A stretch of DNA of 63,307 nt from CAZLKN01 sp964560135 (lineage in GTDB: Bacteria > Actinomycetota > JAICYB01). Shown in pieces: positions 9,532 through 17,805 of the stretch. The stretch spans positions 1 through 63,307 of the forward strand of contig CAZLKN010000011.1 in NCBI GenBank assembly GCA_964560135.1, written 5' to 3'. Numbering within the stretch: position 1 is the first letter of the stretch; the number at the start of each line of letters is the position of its first letter. The position numbers and the translations under genes were made by a program. A model generated the notes under the pieces. The model saw only the letters and a list, made by a program, of their open reading frames with translations. It did not search any database and was not told where the DNA came from.

Positions 9532-11558
9532 GCGTGGCGGTGCGACTCGACCGCGTCACGGTGTGCTACGGCGACGTGCGTGCGCTCGACGGCGTGGATC
9601 TCACCGTCGCGCCCGGCGAGGCTGTGGGGATCGTGGGCGACAACGGTGCGGGGAAGACCACCCTGCTGGACGTCGTGTCGGGCTTCGTACGCCCCGACGC
9701 CGGACGGGTGGTCCTCGGCGACCGGGACGTGACAGGCGCCGCGCCCGACCGGCGCCGGAGCCTGGGCGTGGCCCGTGGCTTCCAGGACGCCCGCGCCTAC
9801 GACACCCTGACGGTGCCCGAGGTCGTGCGCGTGGCCGGCGCCACCCGTGGCGGGGGCAGCGAGGCGCTGGCCCTGCTCGACGACGTCGGACTCCGGGGCC
9901 GCGACACCGCCTACCCGGGGGAGTTGTCCACCGGGATGCGGCGGGTGCTGGAGATGGCTTGTGCCACCGCCGCCCGTCCCGGGGTGCTCCTGCTCGACGA
10001 GCCGACCGCGGGGCTCGCGTCCGCCGAGCGCGGCGTACTCGCCGAAGTCGTCCGCGGATGGCGTGAACGCACCGGGTGCACGCTGGTGATCGTGGAGCAT
10101 GACTCCGCGTTCCTCGACGCCGTCTGCGACCGCACCGTCGCGCTCGTCGACGGAAGGATCGTCTCTCCGGATGCGGGCCGCACTCCCCGGGCGGACCCCC
10201 CGGAGCAGCCGGACCTGCGAGCCACCCTCCGGGCGGTGGCCGCCGCCGCCGACGGCCGGGGGCCCGGAGCCACCGACGCCGGCCCCTCGACCTGGCGGCT
10301 GGCCCGCCTCGGCCTCCGGCAGTTCGCCTCCGGGATGCTGGCGATCCTGATCCTCGGCGTGCTGAACCGGGTGATGAAGATCGAGATGGGCCTGCCGTTG
10401 TGGCTCGCCGCCGGCGCGCTGGGCTTCTACAACCTCTCCGCTCCCCTCGCGATCCTCGTGGGACACCGGTCGGACCGCCGCCCCGTGGCCGGTCGCTACC
10501 GAACCCCCTACATCGTCGGCGGTGCGTGCGTCACCGCCGCCGCCGCAGCCGTGGCGCCGTTCGCGGCCGCCTTCCTCGCCGCCCGTCCGGATTCACCGGT
10601 GGCGATCCTCGCCATGGTCGCGGTGGCCTGCGTGATGGGCGTCGGCATGTATGGCGCGGGCACCGCGTACTTCGCGTTGCTGGCCGACCTGACCACGGAG
10701 CAGACCCGGGCCCGGGCGGTCTCCGTCGTCTACGCGATGCTGATGGCGGGCATCCTCGCCGGTGTCGCGTTGTCCGCGGTGGTGCTCGGCACCTACACCT
10801 TCGGGCGCCTCGCGTCGCTGTTCGGGCTCGTAGCCGTCCTGCTGGTGGTCTTCACGGTGGTGGCGGTGTGGGGGGTCGAGCCGCGCCGCACCGCACCGGT
10901 CACACCGCGGGCTCCGGCCTTCCGGGCCGCGTTGGCGCAGGTCCTGCGGGCCCGGCAGAGCCGATGGTTCTTCGCGTTCATGTGCGTGGCGATCTTCTTC
11001 ACCTTCCTGCACCAGGCCGTCCTCGAGCCGTTCGGCGGGGACGTGTTCGGCCTGGACGTACGGGCGACGACCCTGTTCAACGCCGTGTTGATCTCGGGTG
11101 TGCTCGCGGGGATGGGGGCCGGGGGCGGATGGGTGGCCGTCCGCTGGGGCAAGCACCGGACAGCCGCGGCGGGCCTCGTCGGAGGCGCTGTGTCCTTCGC
11201 CGTCCTCGCGGTCGCGTCGGCCTCGTCCATCCTCGAGCTCGTGTACCTGGGGATCTTCGGCCTCGGGATCGGCCTCGGCCTCCTGAACGTCGGCGCGCTG
11301 GCCCTGATGATGGACATGACCGCAGCGGGTCGAGCGGGGTTGTCCATGGGCCTGTGGACCGTGGCCCACGCCGTGGCCGACGGCGCGGCCACCGCCGGCG
11401 GCGGCGTCCTGCATGGGATCGCCTTCGCCCTCACGGGGGCCGAGCCCGCCGCCTACGCCTCGGTGTTCGCGGTTTCGTCGGTGGGGCTGCTCGGCACACT
11501 CGTGCTGCTGCGTCGGATCAGCGTCACCCGGTTCCAGGCCGAGGTCGACGACGGCTGA
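9528..11558 (+). CDS. LivG-like ABC ATPase fused to PucC/BCD-like MFS transporter
   Basis: 676 residues. Residues 1-215 are an ABC ATPase: Walker A GDNGAGKTT 37-45, Q-loop Gln 86, signature LSTGM 133-137 (not the canonical LSGGQ), Walker B LLLDEPT 154-160, switch His 191. A 40-residue Pro/Ala/Gly linker leads into a 12-helix MFS-type region (about 256-676). That region carries hallmarks of the BCD family (PucC, LhaA, cyanobacterial relatives): GVLNRVM at 277-283 followed by EMGLP, APLAILVGHRSD, and RTPYI 325-329. Family proteins assemble or deliver (bacterio)chlorophyll, yet no photosynthesis gene is nearby. Last gene of the operon. Domain identity is seen directly; the joint transport role is inference. 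Confidence 0.85.
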   Translation: MSVAVRLDRVTVCYGDVRALDGVDLTVAPGEAVGIVGDNGAGKTTLLDVVSGFVRPDAGRVVLGDRDVTGAAPDRRRSLGVARGFQDARAYDTLTVPEVVRVAGATRGGGSEALALLDDVGLRGRDTAYPGELSTGMRRVLEMACATAARPGVLLLDEPTAGLASAERGVLAEVVRGWRERTGCTLVIVEHDSAFLDAVCDRTVALVDGRIVSPDAGRTPRADPPEQPDLRATLRAVAAAADGRGPGATDAGPSTWRLARLGLRQFASGMLAILILGVLNRVMKIEMGLPLWLAAGALGFYNLSAPLAILVGHRSDRRPVAGRYRTPYIVGGACVTAAAAAVAPFAAAFLAARPDSPVAILAMVAVACVMGVGMYGAGTAYFALLADLTTEQTRARAVSVVYAMLMAGILAGVALSAVVLGTYTFGRLASLFGLVAVLLVVFTVVAVWGVEPRRTAPVTPRAPAFRAALAQVLRARQSRWFFAFMCVAIFFTFLHQAVLEPFGGDVFGLDVRATTLFNAVLISGVLAGMGAGGGWVAVRWGKHRTAAAGLVGGAVSFAVLAVASASSILELVYLGIFGLGIGLGLLNVGALALMMDMTAAGRAGLSMGLWTVAHAVADGAATAGGGVLHGIAFALTGAEPAAYASVFAVSSVGLLGTLVLLRRISVTRFQAEVDDG

Positions 11559-12047
11559 TCAGCTCGTCGCGAGCGCGTTGAACCTGGCGACCAGATCCTC
11601 GTCCTTCGGCTCCGGTGGGCGCCTCGTCAGCCAGGTCTCGACCTTGCGTTCGTTCTCGAGCACGATCCACTCGTAGCCGTAGGTGCGCGGACCGGCGAGG
11701 GCCGGCTCCGGCAGGAACTTCGCGCGCAGGAGCTGCGCCACCACCGCGTACCCGATCTTCGGCTTGCCCGTCCAGAACCCGTCGAGCGCGTACAGCGGCG
11801 TGCCTTTCGTCCGTTCGCGCAGCTCGTCGAGGAACGCGTACTCGCCCTTCCATGCGATCTTCACGATCGCCTTCGCCACGAGCAGAGGGCCCATCCGGAT
11901 CCAGACCACGTCGTCGTTGAAGACCCCGTGCTTGAATGCCGGGCCCGGACGGTCCCGGGCCTCCACGGCGCATGTGACCTCTGGTCGCCCGCCGGTGGCG
12001 GTGACCTGCTCCGGATCGAATATCACGACGTGGTCCACGCCGACCAT
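11559..12047 (-). CDS. Conserved hypothetical protein, possibly PUA/EVE-like
   Basis: 162 residues from ATG 12047. The protein is a soluble alpha/beta chain with no signal peptide or membrane helix. A VVWIRMGPLLVAKAIVKI stretch followed by an aromatic-rich region (YALDGFWTGKPKIGY, YGYEWIVL) loosely recalls PUA/EVE-type nucleic-acid-binding barrels, but the match is weak. Convergent with the ABC-MFS fusion, its stop directly abutting that gene; the 21-bp imperfect palindrome at 11549-11569 spanning both stops may help termination. Divergent from the VOC gene, whose start is about 20 bases away. Confidence 0.6.
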   Translation of the reverse strand: MVGVDHVVIFDPEQVTATGGRPEVTCAVEARDRPGPAFKHGVFNDDVVWIRMGPLLVAKAIVKIAWKGEYAFLDELRERTKGTPLYALDGFWTGKPKIGYAVVAQLLRAKFLPEPALAGPRTYGYEWIVLENERKVETWLTRRPPEPKDEDLVARFNALATS

Positions 12048-12068
12048 CCTAGGGCTATGGTGCGTCAC

Positions 12069-12656
12069 ATGACACGCCTGACGAGCCTCGCGGTGCCCGG
12101 CGCTGCGGACCGCTGGGCCGGGCTCGGATTCGTCACCGCCGGCTCCACGGTACGTGTCGGGAGGATCACGCTCACCTGCGACGCGGACGAGCCCGCCTGG
12201 GCTTTCGACCGGCTGCTCACCGACCCCGGCCCCCTCGGGGTTCACACGCACCGGGTCGACGTACCGGCGGAAGATCCGCCGGTGCACCCCAACGGCGTGG
12301 ACCGGCTCGACCACGTTGTCTACGGGGTCCCCGACCTCGACGCCGCCGTGGTGGCGATCTCCTCGGTGCTCGGTCTGGAGGTCCGGCGGCGCCTCACCCC
12401 CCGTCCCGGGGGACCGGAGATGGCGTTCTTCCGCGCCGGGGAAGCCGTCCTGGAGGTGGTGGGGGCCGGGGAGCGTCCCCGCCTGTGGGGCGTCGCCTTC
12501 CGGTGCCCGGACCTCGGCGCGACGGTGGCCGGCGTCCGGGACGCGGGCGGGCCGATCTCGGATCCTCGGCCGTCGATCCAGGGCGGGCGGATCGCCACCG
12601 TCCCGGCCGAGCATGTCGGCTGGCGAGTCGCGTTCATGGAGCCGCCGCGGCGCTGA
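12069..12656 (+). CDS. VOC superfamily (glyoxalase-like) protein
   Basis: 195 residues from ATG 12069; an ATG at 12057 would add four residues. Two beta-alpha-beta-beta-beta modules are visible; the clearest runs from LDHVVYGVPDLDAAV to VLEVVGAG, a standard VOC module with the metal-ligand positions HVV and EVV. The first half, where substrate contacts would fall, is shorter and less canonical. VOC proteins include glyoxalases, dioxygenases and resistance proteins, so the reaction cannot be assigned. Likely co-transcribed with the amidase 35 bp downstream. Confidence 0.75.
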   Translation: MTRLTSLAVPGAADRWAGLGFVTAGSTVRVGRITLTCDADEPAWAFDRLLTDPGPLGVHTHRVDVPAEDPPVHPNGVDRLDHVVYGVPDLDAAVVAISSVLGLEVRRRLTPRPGGPEMAFFRAGEAVLEVVGAGERPRLWGVAFRCPDLGATVAGVRDAGGPISDPRPSIQGGRIATVPAEHVGWRVAFMEPPRR

Positions 12657-12691
12657 TACCTTGTGGCAGCCAGACGACGGGGGAGGAGACC

Positions 12692-14098
12692 ATGACCCAC
12701 CGGGATCTCGCGTTCGCGTCCGCGCTCGAGCTCGCCGAGCTGATCCGGGCCAAGGAAGTCTCGCCCGTGGAACTCGTCGAGCTCTACGGCGAGCGCATCG
12801 AGCGGCTGAACCCGGTGCTGGCCGCCTACCTCACCCCCGCACTCGATCAGGCCCGCGACGTCGCCCGCGAGAAGGAGACGGCCCTCGGCGCGGACTACCT
12901 TCCCGTGTTCCACGGCGTCCCGATCGCGATCAAGGACCTCAACGACACCGCGGGGATCCGCACCACCCACGGCTCCGCGGGCTTCTCCGACCGGGTCCCC
13001 GAGGCCGACGACGAGACCGTCCGGCGGATCCGGGCGGCCGGCTTCGTGATCCTCGGCAAGACCAACACCCCCGAGTTCGGAACCACCCCTTGGACGGAGC
13101 CCGACGGGTTCCCGCCCGCCCGCAACCCCTGGGACACCGACCGCACCCCCGGAGGATCCTCCGGCGGCTCGGCGGCGGCCCTGGCCGCGGGCCTGTGTCC
13201 GGTCTCGCAGGGTTCAGACGGCGGCGGGTCGATCCGGATCCCGGCCTCCTGCTGCGGGCTGTACGGCATCAAGCCGTCCCGGGGACGCGTCACGTCGGCC
13301 CCCGCGGCCCAGTCGTTCCTGTCCCAGAACGGACCCATCGCCCGCACCGTCGCCGACGCGGCGGCACTGCTCGATGCGCTGGCCGGCTACGCCACCGGCG
13401 ACGCGTTCTGGGCCCCGCACCCCGAGCGTCCGTTCCGTGACGAGGTGGGACGCGACCCCGGCCGCCTGCGGGTGGCTTGGACCGCCGACGCCGGCATGGG
13501 CGCGACCGTGGCGCCCGGCAACCGTCGCGGCGCCGAGGAGGCCGCGGGACTCCTGAGCGAGCTCGGGCACGACGTGACCGAGCAGGCCCCACCGTCGTGG
13601 CCGGACGAGCTCGTGCAGGACTTCCTGCTGACCTGGAGCGTGCGGACCGACGCCTACGAACCGTCGCCACCCGACGAAGGACTCGGTGCCGTGAACCGTG
13701 CCGTGGTCGAGATCGGACGGGCCGTCCCGGCCTCCACCTACGAGGCCGCCGTGCGGCGGATCCAGCGCGCCGCCCGGCGCATCGTCGCCTTCTTCGACGA
13801 CTACGACGTGCTCGTGACCCCGACGGTGGCGATCCCGCCGCCGCGGATCGGTGAGTTCCGCGACCCCGACTCACCGCTGGCCGAGTTCCTGCGCGCAGTG
13901 GAGTTCGTGCCCTTCACACCCCCCTGGAACACGACCGGACAGCCCGCGGTGAGCGTACCGCTGGCCACCGACGAGTCCGGCCTTCCGGTGGGGGTGCAGA
14001 TCGTGGGCCGCCCCGCGGACGAGGCCACGCTGGTCCGTGTCTCGGCCCAGCTCGAGCAGGCGCGCCCATGGCGGGACCGGCGCCCCCCGGTCGCCTGA
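12692..14098 (+). CDS. Amidase signature family hydrolase
   Basis: 468 residues. Shows the amidase-signature Ser-cisSer-Lys machinery: catalytic Lys in PIAIKDL near residue 80, the Gly/Ser-rich block TPGGSSGGSAAA, and the nucleophile region SDGGGSIRIPAS. Hydrolyses an amide; substrate unknown. It lacks the GatA partner genes gatB/gatC here, so it is unlikely to be glutamyl-tRNA amidotransferase. Start ATG 12692 is supported by a GGGAGGAG ribosome site. No signal peptide, so cytoplasmic. Confidence 0.9.
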   Translation: MTHRDLAFASALELAELIRAKEVSPVELVELYGERIERLNPVLAAYLTPALDQARDVAREKETALGADYLPVFHGVPIAIKDLNDTAGIRTTHGSAGFSDRVPEADDETVRRIRAAGFVILGKTNTPEFGTTPWTEPDGFPPARNPWDTDRTPGGSSGGSAAALAAGLCPVSQGSDGGGSIRIPASCCGLYGIKPSRGRVTSAPAAQSFLSQNGPIARTVADAAALLDALAGYATGDAFWAPHPERPFRDEVGRDPGRLRVAWTADAGMGATVAPGNRRGAEEAAGLLSELGHDVTEQAPPSWPDELVQDFLLTWSVRTDAYEPSPPDEGLGAVNRAVVEIGRAVPASTYEAAVRRIQRAARRIVAFFDDYDVLVTPTVAIPPPRIGEFRDPDSPLAEFLRAVEFVPFTPPWNTTGQPAVSVPLATDESGLPVGVQIVGRPADEATLVRVSAQLEQARPWRDRRPPVA

Positions 14099-14122
14099 GG
14101 CCGTATCGGCGCTTCCCGCGAC

Positions 14123-14563
14123 CTACGCGCCCGTGTGGACGACCTTGAACCGGGCCCGGCCGAGCTCGGTGCCGTCCACGGAGATCACGAACGTGTGGGG
14201 GCCGGGCTTGTGGAAGGTGACGTTCACGAGGTTGAAGGCGAGAACGATCGTCGTGGCATCGCCGGCCTCGAGCCCCGAGGGCCGGCTCGGCTCGAACCGC
14301 CCTTGGACCGGCGGGACGACGTCCTGCATGTCCTGGTCGACGAGGCGCACACCGATCTCGTGGGTGTCGCCGGCCACGTTCCACGGGACACGCAACGCGG
14401 CCGCCACCGACATGTGCGGATGCTGGACGGGCAGCTGTCCTACGGTGAGGGTGTCCCAGCAGGCGCCGTTGGCGTAGATCTTCCCCCCGACCGCCTCCGC
14501 GTGGTCGGCCACGAAAAACGCGGACAACCCGATGCCCTCATTCGACAGATCCTCGATCTCCAC
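14123..14563 (-). CDS. Conserved hypothetical beta-rich protein (DUF6941-like)
   Basis: 146 residues. Starts MEIEDLSNEGIGLSAFFV, has an NGACWDTLTVG segment and ends with FKVVHTGA; predicted mostly beta strands. It resembles a family of small actinobacterial proteins of unknown function (I recall the DUF6941 label but cannot verify it). No signal peptide, membrane helix or catalytic motif is evident. A GAGGCGACG ribosome site precedes the ATG. It is convergent with the amidase and divergent from clpP. Confidence 0.7.
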   Translation of the reverse strand: MEIEDLSNEGIGLSAFFVADHAEAVGGKIYANGACWDTLTVGQLPVQHPHMSVAAALRVPWNVAGDTHEIGVRLVDQDMQDVVPPVQGRFEPSRPSGLEAGDATTIVLAFNLVNVTFHKPGPHTFVISVDGTELGRARFKVVHTGA

Positions 14564-14684
14564 GTCGCCTCTCCTCGCCCTCGCCGTCCCCCCCTTCCTA
14601 GCATGGGGAGCGACAGGCGCAACATGCCGGTCCCGGGCAGGCTAGGCTTGCGGCATCGGAATCGACGGCTTCGGAGGTGGCGGG

Positions 14685-15329
14685 ATGGCAGAAGTCCCCA
14701 CGGTGATCGAGTCCTCGGATCGGGGCGACCGCGCCTTCGACCTGTTCTCGCGGCTGCTGCGTGACAGGATCGTGTTCCTCGGCACCCCGGTGGACGACAA
14801 CGTCGCGAACCTCCTGATCGCCCAGTTCCTGTTCCTGGAATCGGAGGACAGCGACCGCGACGTCTCCGTGTACATCAACTCCCCCGGCGGCTCGGCCACC
14901 GCCATGTTCGCGCTCTACGACGTCATGAACTACCTGAGGTGCGACATCGCCACCTACTGCATGGGCATGGCGGCCTCGGCCGCCGCGGTGCTGCTGGCCG
15001 CGGGCACGAACGGCAAGCGCTACGCGCTGCCGAACGCGCGGGTGCTGATCCACCAGCCGCACGGATCCACCGGCGAGGGGCAGGCCGCCGACATCGAGAT
15101 CGCGGCGAAGGAGATCCTGCGCCAGCGCCAGCTCATGAACGACATCCTGGCCCGTCACACCGGCAAGTCGGTCGACGTGATCGCCCACGACACCGACCGC
15201 GACTTCATCATGGGGGCCGAGGACGCCCGCGCCTACGGACTCGTGGACCACGTGCTGCCGGCCGGCAAGCTCGGCGCTTTGTCCAAGCTGACCCCGGACC
15301 AGGCCCCCGGGTCCAACGGCAAGCGCTGA
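14685..15329 (+). CDS. clpP: ATP-dependent Clp protease proteolytic subunit
   Basis: Serine peptidase subunit that forms the heptameric ClpP chamber. 214 residues, normal size. Catalytic triad visible: Ser98 in GMAASAAAVL, His123 in VLIHQPHG, Asp173 in DTDRDFIM; the YINSPGGSA oxyanion region is intact. The gene is solitary: no clpX, tig or second clpP is adjacent, whereas actinobacteria often have clpP1-clpP2-clpX together, so this may be an extra paralogue. 22 bp before the endonuclease IV gene on the same strand. Confidence 0.95.
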   Translation: MAEVPTVIESSDRGDRAFDLFSRLLRDRIVFLGTPVDDNVANLLIAQFLFLESEDSDRDVSVYINSPGGSATAMFALYDVMNYLRCDIATYCMGMAASAAAVLLAAGTNGKRYALPNARVLIHQPHGSTGEGQAADIEIAAKEILRQRQLMNDILARHTGKSVDVIAHDTDRDFIMGAEDARAYGLVDHVLPAGKLGALSKLTPDQAPGSNGKR

Positions 15330-15351
15330 GCGACCGGCTATCCTCTCGGGG

Positions 15352-16137
15352 ATGTCCGACCGTACCCGCATCGTCGGCGCGCACGTTGCGCCCGAGCATC
15401 CGCTGAAGGAAGCGGAGGCGCTCGGCGCCGGCTGCGTCCAGATCTTCCTGTCGGATCCCCAGTCGTACAAGAAGCCGTCGCCCCGGCCCGACGTGGAGGA
15501 GCTGCGTGCCTCGTCGGTACCCGTGTACGTGCACGCGCCCTACCTGATCAACGTCTGTTCGCCCCGCAACAACGTCCGGTTCGGCTCCCGCAAGATCCTC
15601 GACCAGACCTGCGATGCGGCGGCGGAGATCGGTGCGGCGGCGGTGATCGTCCACGGGGGCCACGCCGAGGACGCCGTCGACGAAGGCATCCGCCGGTGGG
15701 TCAGCACGCTGGAGCGGCTCACCTCCGAGGTGCCGGTGTACATCGAGAACACCGCCGGCGGCTCCAACGCCGTGGCTCGGAACTTCAACGACCTGGCCCG
15801 GCTCTGGGAAGCGCTGAACGTGTCCGACCACGGCGTCGAGCTCGGCTTCTGCTTCGACACCTGCCACGCCCACGCCGCCGGCGAGGACCTCGCCGCGGTG
15901 ATCGACCGGGCCCGGTCGATCTGCGGGCGGATCGACCTGATGCACGTCAACGACTCGAAGGACGAACCCGGGTCGGGACGCGACCGCCACACGAACCTCG
16001 GCTCCGGACGGATCGGCGCGGATGTGCTCCGCGACATGATCCGCGCCTGCGAGGCCCCCGTCGTGTGCGAGACCCCCGGGGGCCCGGAGGCCATGGCCGC
16101 CGACCTGGCCTTCGTCCGCGATGCGCTGAAGGGATGA
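15352..16137 (+). CDS. nfo: Endonuclease IV (apurinic/apyrimidinic endonuclease)
   Basis: DNA base-excision repair enzyme that cleaves 5' of abasic sites, with a three-zinc TIM barrel. 261 residues. Family features visible: GAHV near the N terminus, VHAPYLINV, an IVHGGH segment, the IENTAGG strand with Glu ligand, GFCFDTCHAHAAG, the HVNDSKDEPGSGRDRH block and a terminal CETPGG. All metal-ligand motifs are present. The stop overlaps the next gene's start (ATGA). Confidence 0.94.
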   Translation: MSDRTRIVGAHVAPEHPLKEAEALGAGCVQIFLSDPQSYKKPSPRPDVEELRASSVPVYVHAPYLINVCSPRNNVRFGSRKILDQTCDAAAEIGAAAVIVHGGHAEDAVDEGIRRWVSTLERLTSEVPVYIENTAGGSNAVARNFNDLARLWEALNVSDHGVELGFCFDTCHAHAAGEDLAAVIDRARSICGRIDLMHVNDSKDEPGSGRDRHTNLGSGRIGADVLRDMIRACEAPVVCETPGGPEAMAADLAFVRDALKG

Positions 16138-16865
16138 CACCCGAACAGGACGCCTACGGGCGGATGCTGCTGGACCATCTCGACGGCGCCGACGGCACCC
16201 ACGAGGTGACCGAGCGCGACGACGGGTTCGTGAGCGTCTCCGAGGGTGCCTCGTACTACGCTGCGCCCTTCGCCGAGTGGCCCGGCTTCGAACGGGAGGC
16301 GATCAGACGCGCCGTGGGGCGCGTCCTGGACGTGGGGGCCGGGGCGGGCCGCGCGGCCCTGCACCTTCAGAACCGCGGCCGGGAGGTCGTGGCCATCGAC
16401 AACTCTCCCGGCGCCGTCGAGGTGTGCCGGCGGCGGGGCGTGGCCGACGTCCGGGAGATGCCCGTGACCCGCGTCTCGAGGGCGCTCGGCGGCTTCGACA
16501 CGGTGCTGCTGTTCGGCAACAACCTCGGTCTGCTCGCCGGTGCCCGCCGGGGACGCTGGCTGCTGCGCCGCTTCCACACGATGACCCCGGACCGCGGACG
16601 GATCGTGGCCACCACCCTCGATCCCTACCTGACCGACGACCCCGACCACCTCGCCTACCACGAGCGCAACCGGCACCGCGGACGCCTCGGGGGCCAGATC
16701 CGCCTGCGCGTCCGCTACCGCCGCCTCGTGACCCCGTGGTTCGACTACCTGTTCGTCTCCCGGGACGAGCTCCGGGCCCTGGTGGACGGCACCGGGTGGC
16801 GGATCGACCGCCTCATCGACTCCGGCGGCCCGCTGTACGCCGCGGTACTGACGAAGGACGGGTAG
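16134..16865 (+). CDS. Class I SAM-dependent methyltransferase
   Basis: 243 residues from ATG 16134, overlapping the nfo stop by four bases. Motif I VLDVGAGAGRAALHL near residues 63-77, followed by VVAIDNSPGAVEVCRRRG (acidic loop after beta 2) and FDTVLLFGNNLGLL, the motif around beta 4. A typical Rossmann-type methyltransferase; the acceptor is unknown. The coupling to nfo may be positional only. Confidence 0.85.
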   Translation: MTPEQDAYGRMLLDHLDGADGTHEVTERDDGFVSVSEGASYYAAPFAEWPGFEREAIRRAVGRVLDVGAGAGRAALHLQNRGREVVAIDNSPGAVEVCRRRGVADVREMPVTRVSRALGGFDTVLLFGNNLGLLAGARRGRWLLRRFHTMTPDRGRIVATTLDPYLTDDPDHLAYHERNRHRGRLGGQIRLRVRYRRLVTPWFDYLFVSRDELRALVDGTGWRIDRLIDSGGPLYAAVLTKDG

Positions 16866-16881
16866 CAGGAAAGCCCGACCA

Positions 16882-16905
16882 CCCGCCGCATCCCTCCACG
16901 GCGGG
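16882..16905. terminator. Possible bidirectional hairpin terminator
   Basis: Inverted repeat CCCGCCG (16882-16888) and CGGCGGG (16899-16905), loop of 10, in the 68-bp gap between the convergent methyltransferase and metallo-hydrolase genes. No T-run follows on either strand, so it is a weak prediction typical of high-GC hosts. Confidence 0.35.
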
Positions 16906-16933
16906 CTGCCCGGAGACACGAACCCGAGCTGAG

Positions 16934-17635
16934 TCAGGCCGCCGGCTTCCCGGGCTCGAGGTCGACGATCTCGCACTTCGGCGCGAGCTTCCGCAGCTCG
17001 CCGGGGGTCCCGGTGAGCGCCGGGAAGGTGCCGAAGTGCATCGGGATCACGGTCCTCGCCCCCAGGAGGTCGATCGCGTAGGCGGCCTCCTTCGGTGACA
17101 TCGTGTAGAGGTCGCCGATCGGCAGCAGGCAGATGTCGGGCTCGTAGAGGTCGCCGATGATCTTCATGTCCGAGAACACGGTGGTGTCGCCGGCGTGGTA
17201 GAGCTTCAGGCCGCCCGGGAACTCGAGCACGTAGCCTGCGGCCTCGCCGCCGTAGATGATCTGGCCGTCGTCGAGGATCCCGCAGGAGTGCACCGCATGG
17301 GTCATCGTGAACCGGACGCCCACCGACTCCAGCGTGCCGCCCTTGTTCATCCCGGTGACGTTCGGAACCTCCTTGGACTCCAGCCACCCCGCCGTCTCGA
17401 AGATCGCGAACGTCTGCGGCTCGAGCTGCTTGCCGAGCTCGACGGCGTCGCCGATGTGGTCGAAGTGGCCGTGGGTGATGAGCATGAGATCGATCTGATC
17501 GGGCTGCTTCTCGCCGTCCGGGCAGGCCGGGTTCCCCATCACCCACGGATCCACGATCAGGATCTTGCCCTCGGGGGTGCGGAACCGGAACGTCGAGTGT
17601 CCGAGCCAGGTGATCTCCACGCCTTTGAGGTCCAT
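16934..17635 (-). CDS. Metal-dependent hydrolase, metallo-beta-lactamase fold (UlaG-like)
   Basis: 233 residues. N-terminal WLGHSTF and the zinc motif THGHFDHIG (HxHxDH) are characteristic; further ligands are GDTTVF and a late IPMHFGTFP histidine. It matches the UlaG-like branch often annotated UPF0173, where the substrate is usually unknown. Cytoplasmic; no signal peptide. The upstream region to the divergent cupredoxin gene is 170 bp and should hold both promoters. Confidence 0.88.
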   Translation of the reverse strand: MDLKGVEITWLGHSTFRFRTPEGKILIVDPWVMGNPACPDGEKQPDQIDLMLITHGHFDHIGDAVELGKQLEPQTFAIFETAGWLESKEVPNVTGMNKGGTLESVGVRFTMTHAVHSCGILDDGQIIYGGEAAGYVLEFPGGLKLYHAGDTTVFSDMKIIGDLYEPDICLLPIGDLYTMSPKEAAYAIDLLGARTVIPMHFGTFPALTGTPGELRKLAPKCEIVDLEPGKPAA

Positions 17636-17805
17636 GGGCTCCCTCCTGTTCCTCGAATCCGCACCGACATTGCCAATCTACCCACCCCGTCGCCTCCTCC
17701 CGCCAGTCCCGATGAAGAAGGAATCCGAACGAACAGGGCGAATAGCGGCGGGAGACTTCCGGCGCGAGGTGTGGGGCCGCGTGCCCGACGAGGGAAAGGG
17801 GTGCC

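Noticed and set aside
6528..10466. A 1,312-codon open frame on the minus strand opposite the Liv operon
   Set aside because: Low-complexity Arg/Pro/Ser translation without motifs, while the plus strand has clear ATPase and permease domains.
9528..11558. Evidence for phototrophy
   Set aside because: Only the PucC/BCD-like domain hints at it; no bch, puf or pigment genes are in the window.
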